Below, piece by piece: positions 25,707-33,710 of a DNA stretch of 39,578 nt. The stretch is from Bradyrhizobium sacchari (GTDB lineage: Bacteria; Pseudomonadota; Alphaproteobacteria; Rhizobiales; Xanthobacteraceae). The translations under genes and the position numbers were made by a program. The notes beneath the pieces were generated by a model. The model had not been told where the DNA came from and did not search any database. It was given only the letters and a program-made list of their open reading frames with translations. The stretch lies in assembly GCF_002068095.1 (NCBI RefSeq), contig NZ_LWIG01000053.1, positions 151,315 to 190,892 of the forward strand, given 5' to 3'. The stretch's first letter is position 1, and each line of letters starts with the position of its first letter.

Positions 25707-25967
25707 TTACTGGTGATGACGGCGATGGCGCGGGCGAACGGCCGGCGCAACGGCTGACGGATAAGCCGCATAGGCCTCGCTCGGGAGCACAGCCTCGCCA
25801 CGGGCTGCGCGCGCGGCGGGCGTGAGCTGGCCGCCATTGAGCACATCGCGGTCGGGATGCGCAGCCTGATAGGCTGCAGGCTCGGAAAACTGTGCCTGGG
25901 CCAATGTCGGCGCCAGGGCAGCGGCCGACAACAGCGCGGCCGCAACGGCCATGTTCACGCGGGTCAT
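25707..25967 (-). CDS. Small exported protein of unknown function
   Basis: I do not recognise the family. The product is 86 residues with a clear signal peptide (MTRVNMAVAAALLSAAALAP, cleavage likely after TLAQA). The mature part of about 60 residues is Ala- and Pro-rich, with FSEPAAYQAAHPDRD and a basic, His-rich tail ending RHRRHHQ. The His tail could bind metal, but this is only composition. The ATG at 25967 follows GGAG by 6 bases. An upstream in-frame extension of 100 codons is rejected because the signal peptide would become internal. It converges with the MocR gene, 7 bp away. Confidence 0.72.
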   Translation of the reverse strand: MTRVNMAVAAALLSAAALAPTLAQAQFSEPAAYQAAHPDRDVLNGGQLTPAARAARGEAVLPSEAYAAYPSAVAPAVRPRHRRHHQ

Positions 25968-26187
25968 GATCTGCTCCATCATCTCATCAGGGACGGCGCG
26001 GCATGACGCCCGGAAGGCCCCCAGGATTGAAGTACAGGCGTCATGTAGGGGCCTCATCGGCGAACGCTCGCCGCTGGGGATCACGCTTGCGTGCGGTTTG
26101 GAAATTGACCTTCCCGCCCGCATCTGTGCTATGCGCCAGACGACGATCAACCGTTCGAGATCGCCGCTAACGACAGGAAATGACAAA

Positions 26188-26931
26188 GTGGAAACGTCCA
26201 CTTCCGCGCTGCTGCTGCTCGGCGCGCTGGCCGGCGGCTTCGTTTCGGGGCTGGCCGGCTTCGGCACGGCGCTGATGGCGCTCGGGATCTGGCTCTACGT
26301 CCTGCCGCCCTCGCTCGCGGTGCCGCTGGTTCTGATCTGCTCGGTGATCGCGCAGACCTCGACGCTGCCGTCGATGTGGAAGAGCTTTGATCTCTCGCTG
26401 GTCTGGCCGTTCCTGATCGGAGGGCTGATCGGCGTACCCCTGGGGACCATGATGGTCGCCTCGGCCGATCCAAAAGTGTTCAAGCTGAGCGTCGGCGTGC
26501 TGCTGCTGATCTTTTCGACGGCTCTCTATCTCAACAAAAGGCCACTTGCCTTCAAGTTCGGCGGCCGGATCGCCGACGGCGCGATCGGCTTTGCCGGCGG
26601 CATCCTGGGCGGACTTGCCGGACTGTCCGGGCCGCTGCCGATCCTGTGGGCCAACATCCGCGGCTGGAACAAGCATGAGCGGCGCGGCATCTTCCAGCTC
26701 TTCAACTTCACGGTGCTCGCAACCGCGCTGGTGCTGCAGACCGCCTCGGGCCTCGTCGCCTTCAAGGTGGTGTGGCTCGCCCTGGTCGCGTTTCCGGGCA
26801 CCCTGGTCGGCGCATGGGCGGGCGCGCGCGTCTATCACGCGCTGAGCGACAAGCACTTTGGCGATGTCGTGCTCGGCCTGTTGTTCCTGTCGGGCCTCGG
26901 CCTCGTCTGGAACAGCATTGGCGCGCACTAG
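26188..26931 (+). CDS. TauE/SafE family membrane permease
   Basis: The product is a 247-residue polytopic membrane protein of the TauE/SafE (sulfite exporter / DUF81) family. It has about seven or eight helices in two homologous halves; the paired GGFVSGLAGFGTAL and GGILGGLAGLSGPLP motifs mark the start of each half. Members move sulfite, organosulfonates or related anions; the substrate here is unknown. I chose the GTG at 26188 because AGGAAA lies 7 bases upstream and the hydrophobic first helix then starts correctly. An open frame from 25951 adds 79 codons with no protein-like character. Confidence 0.86.
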   Translation: METSTSALLLLGALAGGFVSGLAGFGTALMALGIWLYVLPPSLAVPLVLICSVIAQTSTLPSMWKSFDLSLVWPFLIGGLIGVPLGTMMVASADPKVFKLSVGVLLLIFSTALYLNKRPLAFKFGGRIADGAIGFAGGILGGLAGLSGPLPILWANIRGWNKHERRGIFQLFNFTVLATALVLQTASGLVAFKVVWLALVAFPGTLVGAWAGARVYHALSDKHFGDVVLGLLFLSGLGLVWNSIGAH

Positions 26932-26973
26932 CGCCACGGCGCCGCAACTGGCGGGAGTCGTGGGTCACCGTCG

Positions 26974-28380
26974 TCAGGCGGGCGCACGCGCGACGGGCGC
27001 GACAGGTTCAGCGTCCACCTGCTCCGCGGCCTCGCCCTGCGGCACCGGCGCAAAGCGCTTCCCGAACTCGCGGCGCAGCAGCCAAACGCTCAGCGCAGCC
27101 TGAAGCGTCGTCGTCGCGATCGACAAATACCAGACATGCTCCATCCGAAAGCCCGGCCACGTCGAGAGCCAGATCGACGGCAGGGAATAGGTGAGTATCC
27201 GCATTGCCGAAGTCACCAGCACGGGCTTGGTGTTGCCGAGCCCCTGGAACATGCTGGAGGTGGTGAAGATCAGCCCCTGCGCCACCATGTTGAACGAGAC
27301 GATGCGCAGGAAGAGGGAGGCAACCGCCATCGTCTCCCGATCCTTCGAGAAGCCGGCAAGCAACAGACCTGGAGCGAACTGCGCGAGGATCAGGAAGACG
27401 ATCATCACGGCGGTCGCGACAAGCGCCGCCTTGACGAAGGTCTCCCGCACGCGCGCGCCATTGCCGGCGCCGAAGTTCTGGCCGGCGATGGGCCCCGCAG
27501 CCAGCGCGACGGCGAGCGCAGGCATCTGGATCAGCCCGAGGACACGCGTGCCGATACCAAATCCGGCCTGCGCCGCCGGGCCGAAAACGCTCAGCACATA
27601 ATAGCCCACGGCCATGATGATGAAGACCATCACGAACTCACCGCCAGCGGGCAGGCCGACATTGAGGATTCGCTTCCACTGCCGAAGCTGAGGCCGCCAT
27701 TGCGCGGGATGAAAGGCGACATAGCGCTCCAGCTTCAGGAAATACGCAAGCAGCATCAGCACGCCGATGAAGACGGCAATCGAGCTTGCGAGACCGGCCC
27801 CGGCGACACCGAGCGGGTGCCCGGTGCCCCAGCCCGAGATGAGGATCGGCGCCAGCGCAATGTTTATGCCCACAGCGAGCGCCTGCACCAGCATGCTCGG
27901 CCGCACGATGCCGGTCGCCCGCAACGCGGATGCCATCACCTGCGTCGCGAATTGCAGCGCCAGTGCCGGCGTGAACCAGAGCAGATAGACGGTGCCGGCT
28001 CCGACCGTTGCCTCGTCGGCCGCGACTGCGCGCATATAGGGACGCGACAGCGCGAAACCCGCAACCAGTGTCAGCAGCCCGAACAGCACAGACAGCATGA
28101 CCGACTGGTTGAACACCAGATTGGCATCGCCACGGTCCTTGCGGCCCACGGCATGCGCCATCAACGCAACCGTGCCGACGCCGAGCACCTGCATCAGGGC
28201 ATTGACGAGAAAGCCGGCGTTGCCGGCCGCCGCGACGCCCGCGATCGCAGCCTCGCCGAGGCTCGAGACGAAGTAGAGGTCGACGAGCTGGCAGATCATG
28301 ATCGTGATCATCCCGACCACGATCGGCGGCGCCATGTTCAGGATGTGGCCCACGATGGAGCCGCGTGTCAGGTCTTTCAT
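26974..28380 (-). CDS. MATE family multidrug efflux transporter
   Basis: The product is 468 residues with about twelve hydrophobic helices in two MatE halves. It exchanges sodium ions or protons for cationic drugs across the inner membrane. Family features are APPIVVGMITIMICQLVDLYFVS at the first helix, RATG and GIGTRVLGLIQMPALA in the second half, and AGPIAGQNFGAGN. The ATG at 28380 (MKDLTRGSIVGH) follows AGGGA. A 52-codon upstream extension into the ABC gene is rejected. It lies 64 bp downstream of the ABC exporter gene and is likely co-transcribed, with a strong hairpin between. Confidence 0.92.
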   Translation of the reverse strand: MKDLTRGSIVGHILNMAPPIVVGMITIMICQLVDLYFVSSLGEAAIAGVAAAGNAGFLVNALMQVLGVGTVALMAHAVGRKDRGDANLVFNQSVMLSVLFGLLTLVAGFALSRPYMRAVAADEATVGAGTVYLLWFTPALALQFATQVMASALRATGIVRPSMLVQALAVGINIALAPILISGWGTGHPLGVAGAGLASSIAVFIGVLMLLAYFLKLERYVAFHPAQWRPQLRQWKRILNVGLPAGGEFVMVFIIMAVGYYVLSVFGPAAQAGFGIGTRVLGLIQMPALAVALAAGPIAGQNFGAGNGARVRETFVKAALVATAVMIVFLILAQFAPGLLLAGFSKDRETMAVASLFLRIVSFNMVAQGLIFTTSSMFQGLGNTKPVLVTSAMRILTYSLPSIWLSTWPGFRMEHVWYLSIATTTLQAALSVWLLRREFGKRFAPVPQGEAAEQVDAEPVAPVARAPA

Positions 28381-28407
28381 GTCAGTCCATCCCTGCCCTA
28401 GTCCTTC

Positions 28408-28441
28408 GCGGCCGCGGACGTTCTCCTCGTCCGCAGGCCGC
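28408..28441 (-). other. Strong intercistronic hairpin, ABC-MATE gap
   Basis: GCGGCCGCGGACG (28408-28420) pairs with 28428-28441 with one bulged base over a 7-base loop, giving 13 bp. It begins 3 bases after the ABC stop. No T-run follows in the direction of transcription, so it looks more like an mRNA processing or stability element than a full terminator. Confidence 0.6.
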
Positions 28442-28444
28442 GCC

Positions 28445-30244
28445 TCACTCCGCTGCTGCGATCTGCCCGAGCTCCACCACCTGGCGCTCGAACAGGCCGC
28501 GATAGATGCCTCCCGGCTTGCTCGCGAGCACAGCATGCGTGCCCTGCTCGACGATCTCGCCGCGGTCGAACACCAGGATGCGATCGAGGCTCCGCACCGT
28601 CGACAGCCGGTGCGCGATCACGATCGAGGTGCGGCCCTTCATCAGCCGCTCCATCGCCTGCTGGATCAGCGCCTCCGATTCCGAATCGAGGCTTGACGTC
28701 GCCTCGTCCAGGATCAGCACGGGCGCGTCCGCGAGAAACGCGCGCGCCAGCGCCACGCGCTGCCGCTCGCCGCCGGACAATTTCACGCCGCGCTCGCCGA
28801 CGAGGGTGCCGTAACCCTTCGGCAGGCGCAGGATGAAGTCGTGCGCATTGGCGAGGCGCGCCGCCTGCTCGATCGCCTCGAGGCTGGCGCCGGGCCGGCC
28901 ATAGGCGATGTTCTCGGCGAGCGAGCGGTGAAACAGGATCGGCTCCTGCTGCACGATCGCGATCTGGCTGCGCAGCGATTGCTGCGTCGCCAGCGCGATG
29001 TCCTGCCCGTCGATCAGCACGCGACCGCCGGTGACGTCGTAGAGCCGCTGCACCAGCTTGACGAAGGTGGTCTTGCCGGAGCCGGAGCGGCCGACCAGGC
29101 CGACGCGTTCGCCGGCGCGGATCTTGACCGACAGACCGTCGTAGAGCGGCGCGCGATGGCCGCCATAATGGAACGTGACGTCGTCGAACACGATCTCGCC
29201 GCCCTCGATCGCGATCGGCCGGGCGCCCGCGGCATCGACAATCCCGATCGGCTCGTCATGGATCGCCACCAGCTCGTCCATGTCGTTCACGGCGCGCTGC
29301 AGATTGTTGATGTGCATGCCCACGTCGCGCAAATAGGCGTGGATGACGTAGTAACTCGTCAGCACATAGGTGACGTCGCCGGGCGAGGCATGCCCCGAGA
29401 TCCACAGCAGCACCGAGCCGCCGATCACCGAGGCGCGCAAGGCCAGCAGCAGCGCGAGCTGCGCCATGGCTGTGTAATTGTAGCGGAACCAGGTTCGCCG
29501 CACCCGCACGCGCCAGCGGTTGACGACGCGGGCGAGCCGCGCATCCTCCCGCGCCTCCGCACCGAAGGATTTCACCACCGCATTGCAGGTCAGGGCGTCC
29601 GCCAGCGTGCCGCCGACCTTGGTGTCCCAGGCATTGGAGACGCGCGCGGCCGGCGCGATGTAGCGGGTCGAGAACAGCACGGTGATGGCGACGTAAAAGA
29701 CCGCCCCCACCGCGATCACCGCGCCGAGCGAGGCCCAGTGCAGTCCGATCAGGACCACAGAGCCGATCAGCACCAGCAAGGACGGCGCCAGCGCCATCAG
29801 GATGGTGTCGTTGAGCAGGTCGAGCGCCCACATGCCGCGCGTGATCTTGCGCACGGTGGAGCCGGCGAAGGCGTTGGCGTGCCAGTCGGTCGAGAAACGC
29901 TGCACGCGCATGAACGCGTCCTGCGCCACCTCCGTCATGGTCCTCAGCGTGAACGGCACGATCGCCTGGAGACCGACCAGCCTGAGCACCACTGAGGCTG
30001 CACCGAGCGCCACGATGGCGCCGAATGCGACCAGCGCGGCGTGGCGCGCATCGGGGTCGGATGAGCCGCGCGTCAACGCATCAACCAATTGCCCGGAGAA
30101 GACCGGCATGAACAGGTCGGCGACGGTCGCGCCCAACAGGCCGCCGGCGACGATCAGCGTACGCCCCGGCTGCTTCAGCCAGTGCTTGAACACGAAGGGC
30201 AGCACCACGCGTATCGCCGCGGGCTTCTTTGAAAGAACGGTCAT
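28445..30244 (-). CDS. ABC exporter, fused membrane and ATPase domains (ABCB type)
   Basis: The product is 599 residues, a half-transporter that would dimerise in the inner membrane and export lipids, peptides or drugs. The six-helix membrane domain covers about 28-310. The ATPase domain has Walker A GRSGSGKT at 385-392, Q-loop Gln433, signature LSGGE at 489-493, Walker B VLILDEAT at 509-516, and H-loop His545. All catalytic residues are present. The ATG at 30244 is preceded by a 164-nt untranslated stretch and a 24-codon leader ORF under its own promoter. Its expression is therefore probably controlled after transcription starts. The substrate is unknown; MATE and EmrAB neighbours suggest toxic compounds. 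Confidence 0.93.
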   Translation of the reverse strand: MTVLSKKPAAIRVVLPFVFKHWLKQPGRTLIVAGGLLGATVADLFMPVFSGQLVDALTRGSSDPDARHAALVAFGAIVALGAASVVLRLVGLQAIVPFTLRTMTEVAQDAFMRVQRFSTDWHANAFAGSTVRKITRGMWALDLLNDTILMALAPSLLVLIGSVVLIGLHWASLGAVIAVGAVFYVAITVLFSTRYIAPAARVSNAWDTKVGGTLADALTCNAVVKSFGAEAREDARLARVVNRWRVRVRRTWFRYNYTAMAQLALLLALRASVIGGSVLLWISGHASPGDVTYVLTSYYVIHAYLRDVGMHINNLQRAVNDMDELVAIHDEPIGIVDAAGARPIAIEGGEIVFDDVTFHYGGHRAPLYDGLSVKIRAGERVGLVGRSGSGKTTFVKLVQRLYDVTGGRVLIDGQDIALATQQSLRSQIAIVQQEPILFHRSLAENIAYGRPGASLEAIEQAARLANAHDFILRLPKGYGTLVGERGVKLSGGERQRVALARAFLADAPVLILDEATSSLDSESEALIQQAMERLMKGRTSIVIAHRLSTVRSLDRILVFDRGEIVEQGTHAVLASKPGGIYRGLFERQVVELGQIAAAE

Positions 30245-30252
30245 GACATCAT

Positions 30253-30311
30253 CCGGCCGCTTTTGGCGCGGGCCGGCTCCATCGATGGACGCAAATCGGC
30301 CGCAAGGGCCG
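30253..30311 (-). promoter_or_regulatory. Candidate attenuator: competing hairpins over the ABC gene start
   Basis: Four GC-rich segments occur in the leader RNA: CGGCC (30311-30307), GCGGCCG (30303-30297), CCGGCCCGC (30276-30268) and GCGGCCGG (30260-30253). They can pair 1:2 plus 3:4, or 2:3. The 3:4 hairpin has a 7-base loop and ends 8 bases before the ABC start codon, covering its GGATG ribosome-binding candidate. The 2:3 pairing would free it. A further GCGGCC lies in the leader ORF (30420-30415). The 1:2 / 3:4 versus 2:3 layout is that of known translation attenuators; function here is inference. Confidence 0.45.
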
Positions 30312-30408
30312 GGACGGCGTCACGTAAGACTGACTTTGACTTGGAAAGAGGAGCGATCGGGACGCCTGGTCGAAACCTTGGCCCAATCGAATCTGGCGGA
30401 AGAGGCCT

Positions 30409-30483
30409 CTAGCAGGCCGCGTACATACCGAACCAGGAGATCATCGAGCGCGGGCGTACGATCTGCGATAGCGACGAAATCAT
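30409..30483 (-). CDS. 24-residue leader peptide upstream of the ABC exporter
   Basis: This short frame starts at the ATG at 30483 and ends TAG. It encodes 24 residues beginning MISSLSQIV and ending WFGMYAAC, with a central RPRS. The ribosome binding site GGAGAG with 6 bases spacing is among the best in the window. A near-consensus promoter ends about 30 bases upstream of the ATG. The next gene is the ABC exporter, 164 bases after the stop. The peptide has no signal sequence or membrane helix. Small size, strong initiation signals and the foldable RNA downstream suggest a regulatory leader peptide whose translation is sensed. I know no family with this sequence. Confidence 0.62.
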   Translation of the reverse strand: MISSLSQIVRPRSMISWFGMYAAC

Positions 30484-30519
30484 GCAAATCTCTCCCCGGT
30501 TCGAATGAATGAGGTGCGC

Positions 30520-30548
30520 TTTATAGATGTGTCGTTTGCGATTTGCAA
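30520..30548 (-). promoter_or_regulatory. Strong promoter for the leader peptide and ABC exporter
   Basis: On the minus strand TTGCAA (30548-30543) and TATAAA (30525-30520) are separated by exactly 17 bases. The start point should fall near 30513, about 30 bases before the leader ATG. It lies immediately downstream of the MFS gene stop, so the ABC and MATE genes need not depend on the EmrAB promoter. Confidence 0.7.
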
Positions 30549-30585
30549 CGGGGCCCGCGCGAGATCACGGATGAGTGTTGCAAAT
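30541..30585. repeat. Inverted repeat spanning the -35 box of the ABC promoter
   Basis: ATTTGCAAC at 30541-30549 is mirrored exactly by GTTGCAAAT at 30577-30585, 27 bases apart. One arm covers the -35 box, the other the end of the MFS stop region. It could be a two-site operator (half-site TTGCAA) or a weak hairpin ending the MFS transcript. Confidence 0.5.
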
Positions 30586-32171
30586 TAGTGCGCGTCGCCG
30601 CCGGCGCCGAACGGCGAAGCCGGCTTGTTCAGCAGCGCCACCAGCAGGCTGAGGCCGAGATAGAACAGCGTCAGCATCAGGAAGGCGTCGCCGAAGCTCA
30701 TCACCACCGCCTGGCGGTGCACGATCTGGCTGAGCTGCTTCATCGCCATCAGCGTGGAATCGCCGAGCCCCTGGAATTTTTGCTGCAGCATGGTCAGGGT
30801 TTCGGTCGCGGTGGCGTTGCCCCAGGTCACGCGCTCCTGCAGGCGCGTGATGTGCAGGTCGGCGCGGTCGTTGAGCACGGTGTTGATGACGGCGAGGCCG
30901 ACGGCGCCGCCGAGGTTGCGCATCAGGTTGAACAGGCCGCTCGCGTTCTTGACCCTGTCAGGGGCCAGCGTGCCGAGCGCGATGTTGTTGGTCGGCACCA
31001 TCGCGAACATCATGCCGATGCCGCGCAGGATCTGCGGCACCAGCAGCTCGTAGAAATCGTAGTCGCGCGTGATCCAGGTCATCTGATAGGAGCCGATCGC
31101 GAACACGATGAGGCCGAACGCGATCATGTAGCGCATGTCGAGCTTGGCCATGAGCCGTCCGACCAGCGGGGCCACCAGGAACATGGTGATGCCGGAGACG
31201 AACATGGTCTCGCCGATCATCAGCGCGCTGTAGCCGCGCACCTCGGCGAGGTAGCGCGGATAGATGTAGGTGAGCCCGTAGAGGCCGATGCCGATGCAGA
31301 ATTGCAGCGTGCAGCCGACGGCGAAATTGCGGTCGGAAAAGGTGCGTAAGTTGACGATCGGCTCTGCGGCCGTGAACACGCGCCAGAAGAAGGCGATCGC
31401 CGAGATCGCGCAGATCCAGGCGCAGATCGCCACCGAAGTGTCCTGCATCCATTCATATTGCGGGCCTTCCTCCAGCACATATTCCAGCGTGCCGAGGAAG
31501 CCGGCCATGAACAAGAGGCCCCACCAGTCGAAGCGGTCGAGCAGCTCGAAATGCGGCTCGTCGAAATCGACCAGCGCCAGCACGCCCAGGGTGATGGCGA
31601 CCCCGGGCATGACATTGATGAAGAACAGCCAGTTCCACGACATCAGATCGGTGATGTAGCCGCCGACCGTTGGGCCGATCGTGGGAGCCAGGGTCGCGAC
31701 AAGCCCGATGATGGGACCGACGATGTGGAATTTCGTGCGCGGGAACACGGTGTAGGCCGAGGCGAACACCGTCGGGATCATGCCGGCGCCGAGGAAGCCC
31801 TGCAGCGCGCGCCACAGGATCATCTCCTCGATCGTGGTGGCGAAGCCGCAGAGCAGACTGGATACGGTGAAGCCGGCCGCCGAGATCGCGAACAAGAGCC
31901 GCGTGCCGAAGGCGCGCGACAGGAAGCCCGAGAGGGGGATCGCGATGACCTCGGCGATCAGATAGGCGGTCTGGACCCAGGAGACCTCGCTGGAGCTCGC
32001 CGACAGGCCGGCCTGGATCTCGCTGAGAGACGCCGAGACGATCTGGATGTCCAGGATCGACATGAACATCCCGAACACCATGATGATGAACGCGAACAGC
32101 CGCTTCGGCGCGATGCGTTCCGAAGCGGGGTTCGCCATCATGGCGGGTGAAGCGGTGGTGGCGTTGGCCAT
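30585..32171 (-). CDS. emrB: DHA2-family MFS drug exporter (EmrB-like)
   Basis: The product is 528 residues with about fourteen hydrophobic helices, the DHA2 (EmrB/QacA) topology of proton-driven drug export. The first-helix motif is MSILDIQIVSASLSEIQAGL, with WVQTAYLIAEVIAIPLSG and the antiporter motif C region GLVATLAPTIGPTVGGYI. It is partnered by the EmrA-like gene 29 bp upstream, with which it would form a tripartite pump across both membranes. GAGG precedes the ATG at 32171. No outer-membrane TolC-like gene is in the window. The symbol denotes family level only. Confidence 0.92.
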   Translation of the reverse strand: MANATTASPAMMANPASERIAPKRLFAFIIMVFGMFMSILDIQIVSASLSEIQAGLSASSSEVSWVQTAYLIAEVIAIPLSGFLSRAFGTRLLFAISAAGFTVSSLLCGFATTIEEMILWRALQGFLGAGMIPTVFASAYTVFPRTKFHIVGPIIGLVATLAPTIGPTVGGYITDLMSWNWLFFINVMPGVAITLGVLALVDFDEPHFELLDRFDWWGLLFMAGFLGTLEYVLEEGPQYEWMQDTSVAICAWICAISAIAFFWRVFTAAEPIVNLRTFSDRNFAVGCTLQFCIGIGLYGLTYIYPRYLAEVRGYSALMIGETMFVSGITMFLVAPLVGRLMAKLDMRYMIAFGLIVFAIGSYQMTWITRDYDFYELLVPQILRGIGMMFAMVPTNNIALGTLAPDRVKNASGLFNLMRNLGGAVGLAVINTVLNDRADLHITRLQERVTWGNATATETLTMLQQKFQGLGDSTLMAMKQLSQIVHRQAVVMSFGDAFLMLTLFYLGLSLLVALLNKPASPFGAGGDAH

Positions 32172-32200
32172 GGCCTGACCTCGCAGCGCGCGTGTTGCGA

Positions 32201-33505
32201 TTACTGCGGATGGATCATGGTGGGATCGTCGAGATCGACCTCGCTGTCGGCGTCGGCGGCACCCTTGTTGGTGTCGACGGTCGCGTAGACCGACATGCCG
32301 GCGCGGAGCAGGTTCTGCTTCGCCACCGATTTCGGCACGCGGATGCGGACCGGCACGCGCTGTACGATCTTGGTGAAATTGCCGGTGGCGTTGTCGGGCG
32401 GCAGCAGGGTGAACACCGAGCCGGCGCCCGCCGCGACGCTGTCGACGACGCCGGAGAACTTGCGCATGCCATAGGCATCGACCTTGATCGTTACCGGCTG
32501 GCCGGGACGGATGCGCTTGAGCTGCGTTTCCTTGAAGTTGGCGTCGATATAGACCTCGTCGAGCGGCACGACGTTGCCGAGACGCTGGCCGACCGCGACG
32601 AAGTCGCCGGCGTTGACCAGGCGGTTGGAGAACGTGCCATTGACCGGCGCGCGCACCGCGGTGAAGGCGAGATCGCGCTCGGCCTTGGCGAGCGAGGTCT
32701 TGAGCTCTGCAAGCTGCGCCTGTGCTTCGGCCTGCTGCGCCTTGGCGACATCCACATTGCTGACGGCGACGTCATAGGCGGCCTGCGCAGCCTTGACGGC
32801 AGCAGCGCCCTGGTCGCGCCCGGCTTCCGAGCTTTCGAAGGTGGCGCGCGAGGCAAAGCCCTTGCTGCTCAGCGCCTGCTGGCGCTCATAATCGAGGTCG
32901 GCGCGCTTGAGGCCGGCTTCGGCCGAGACGAGCTGCGCCCTGGCCTGGGCGACCTGGCTGTCGAGGGCTGCGACCTGGCGGCCGATGCGATCGATGGTGG
33001 CCTGCTGGGTCGCGATCTTGGTCGCCGCGGCATCGACCGCAATCTTGTAGTCGCCGTCGTCGATGCGGAAAATGACGTCGCCGGCGCGCACGATGGTGTT
33101 GTCGCCGGCAAGGATCGAGGAGATGTGGCCGGCAACGCGCGCGCCCAGCATGGTGTTGTTGGCGCGGACATAGGCATCGTCAGTCGAGACGTAGAAGCGG
33201 CCGACCAGCGTGTAATAGCCGGCATAGCTCGCGGCCGCGAGCGCCAGCACGAGGCCGACGCCCATCAGCACGAATTTGCGCTTGCCGGATTTCGGCGTAC
33301 CGGCAGCGGGCGCATCCGACGCTGTGGTCGGCTTGTCGGTCCCGGGCTTCTCCGGCGCCTCACCGCGGCGCTTGGTTTCCTCGGTCACGTGGGAGCGCAG
33401 CTGCTCGGCAGGAGCCGCCGATGTCCCGGCTTCGCCGTCCGCCGGCGTCGCCTCCACCGCGTCCCGGCGAATGACACGTGCAGCCTGGTCTCTCGATACG
33501 GCCAT
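32201..33505 (-). CDS. emrA: HlyD/EmrA-type membrane fusion protein
   Basis: The product is 434 residues and is the periplasmic adaptor of the tripartite pump with the MFS exporter. It has an unusually long, Ala/Pro/Lys-rich cytoplasmic N-terminus (1-75) and one membrane helix at about 78-98. The EmrA hallmark STDDAYVRANN is at 107-117, followed by a biotinyl-lipoyl half-motif, a long coiled-coil hairpin of Ala/Gln-rich heptads (about 150-265), and the second lipoyl half TAVRAPVNGTFSN. The ATG at 33505 has GGGGAGG about 5 bases upstream. It is the first gene after the TetR-controlled promoter. Confidence 0.92.
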   Translation of the reverse strand: MAVSRDQAARVIRRDAVEATPADGEAGTSAAPAEQLRSHVTEETKRRGEAPEKPGTDKPTTASDAPAAGTPKSGKRKFVLMGVGLVLALAAASYAGYYTLVGRFYVSTDDAYVRANNTMLGARVAGHISSILAGDNTIVRAGDVIFRIDDGDYKIAVDAAATKIATQQATIDRIGRQVAALDSQVAQARAQLVSAEAGLKRADLDYERQQALSSKGFASRATFESSEAGRDQGAAAVKAAQAAYDVAVSNVDVAKAQQAEAQAQLAELKTSLAKAERDLAFTAVRAPVNGTFSNRLVNAGDFVAVGQRLGNVVPLDEVYIDANFKETQLKRIRPGQPVTIKVDAYGMRKFSGVVDSVAAGAGSVFTLLPPDNATGNFTKIVQRVPVRIRVPKSVAKQNLLRAGMSVYATVDTNKGAADADSEVDLDDPTMIHPQ

Positions 33506-33572
33506 AAAGGCCTCCCCAAAAATAAGGCGACCAAGGGCGGCCGCCCTGCGGCCGTTTCCCTTTTGCCGATCC

Positions 33573-33609
33573 TAAATATCTTGACCGAACGGTTCGGTCA
33601 ATATACATA
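33573..33609. promoter_or_regulatory. TetR operator inside two overlapping divergent promoters
   Basis: A perfect palindrome with 10-bp arms (TTGACCGAAC) around one central base lies at 33581-33601. On the plus strand TTGACC (33581-33586) and TACATA (33604-33609) are 17 bases apart and point to tetR. On the minus strand TTGACC (33601-33596) and TATTTA (33578-33573) are also 17 apart and point to emrA. One palindrome thus supplies both -35 boxes and fills both spacers, so bound repressor would block both promoters together. Confidence 0.82.
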
Positions 33610-33656
33610 ATATTCCCGAACCAACCCTACTCGCCCGAATCCTTTATTTGCGTTTC

Positions 33657-33710
33657 ATGGGCGGCTCCTCGTCCAGAAAACCTCTCGAGACCCTGAACCA
33701 ATGGTTGTAG
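33657..33710 (+). CDS. Possible 17-aa upstream ORF overlapping the tetR start
   Basis: An ATG at 33657 opens a frame MGGSSSRKPLETLNQWL that stops at 33710, inside the tetR coding start at 33701. Neither this frame nor tetR has a clear ribosome binding site. The overlap could couple their translation. Support is only positional. Confidence 0.22.
   Translation: MGGSSSRKPLETLNQWL

Noticed and set aside
25968..26267. 100-codon N-terminal extension of the small exported protein
   Set aside because: It would bury the signal peptide inside the chain; a good ribosome binding site precedes the ATG at 25967.
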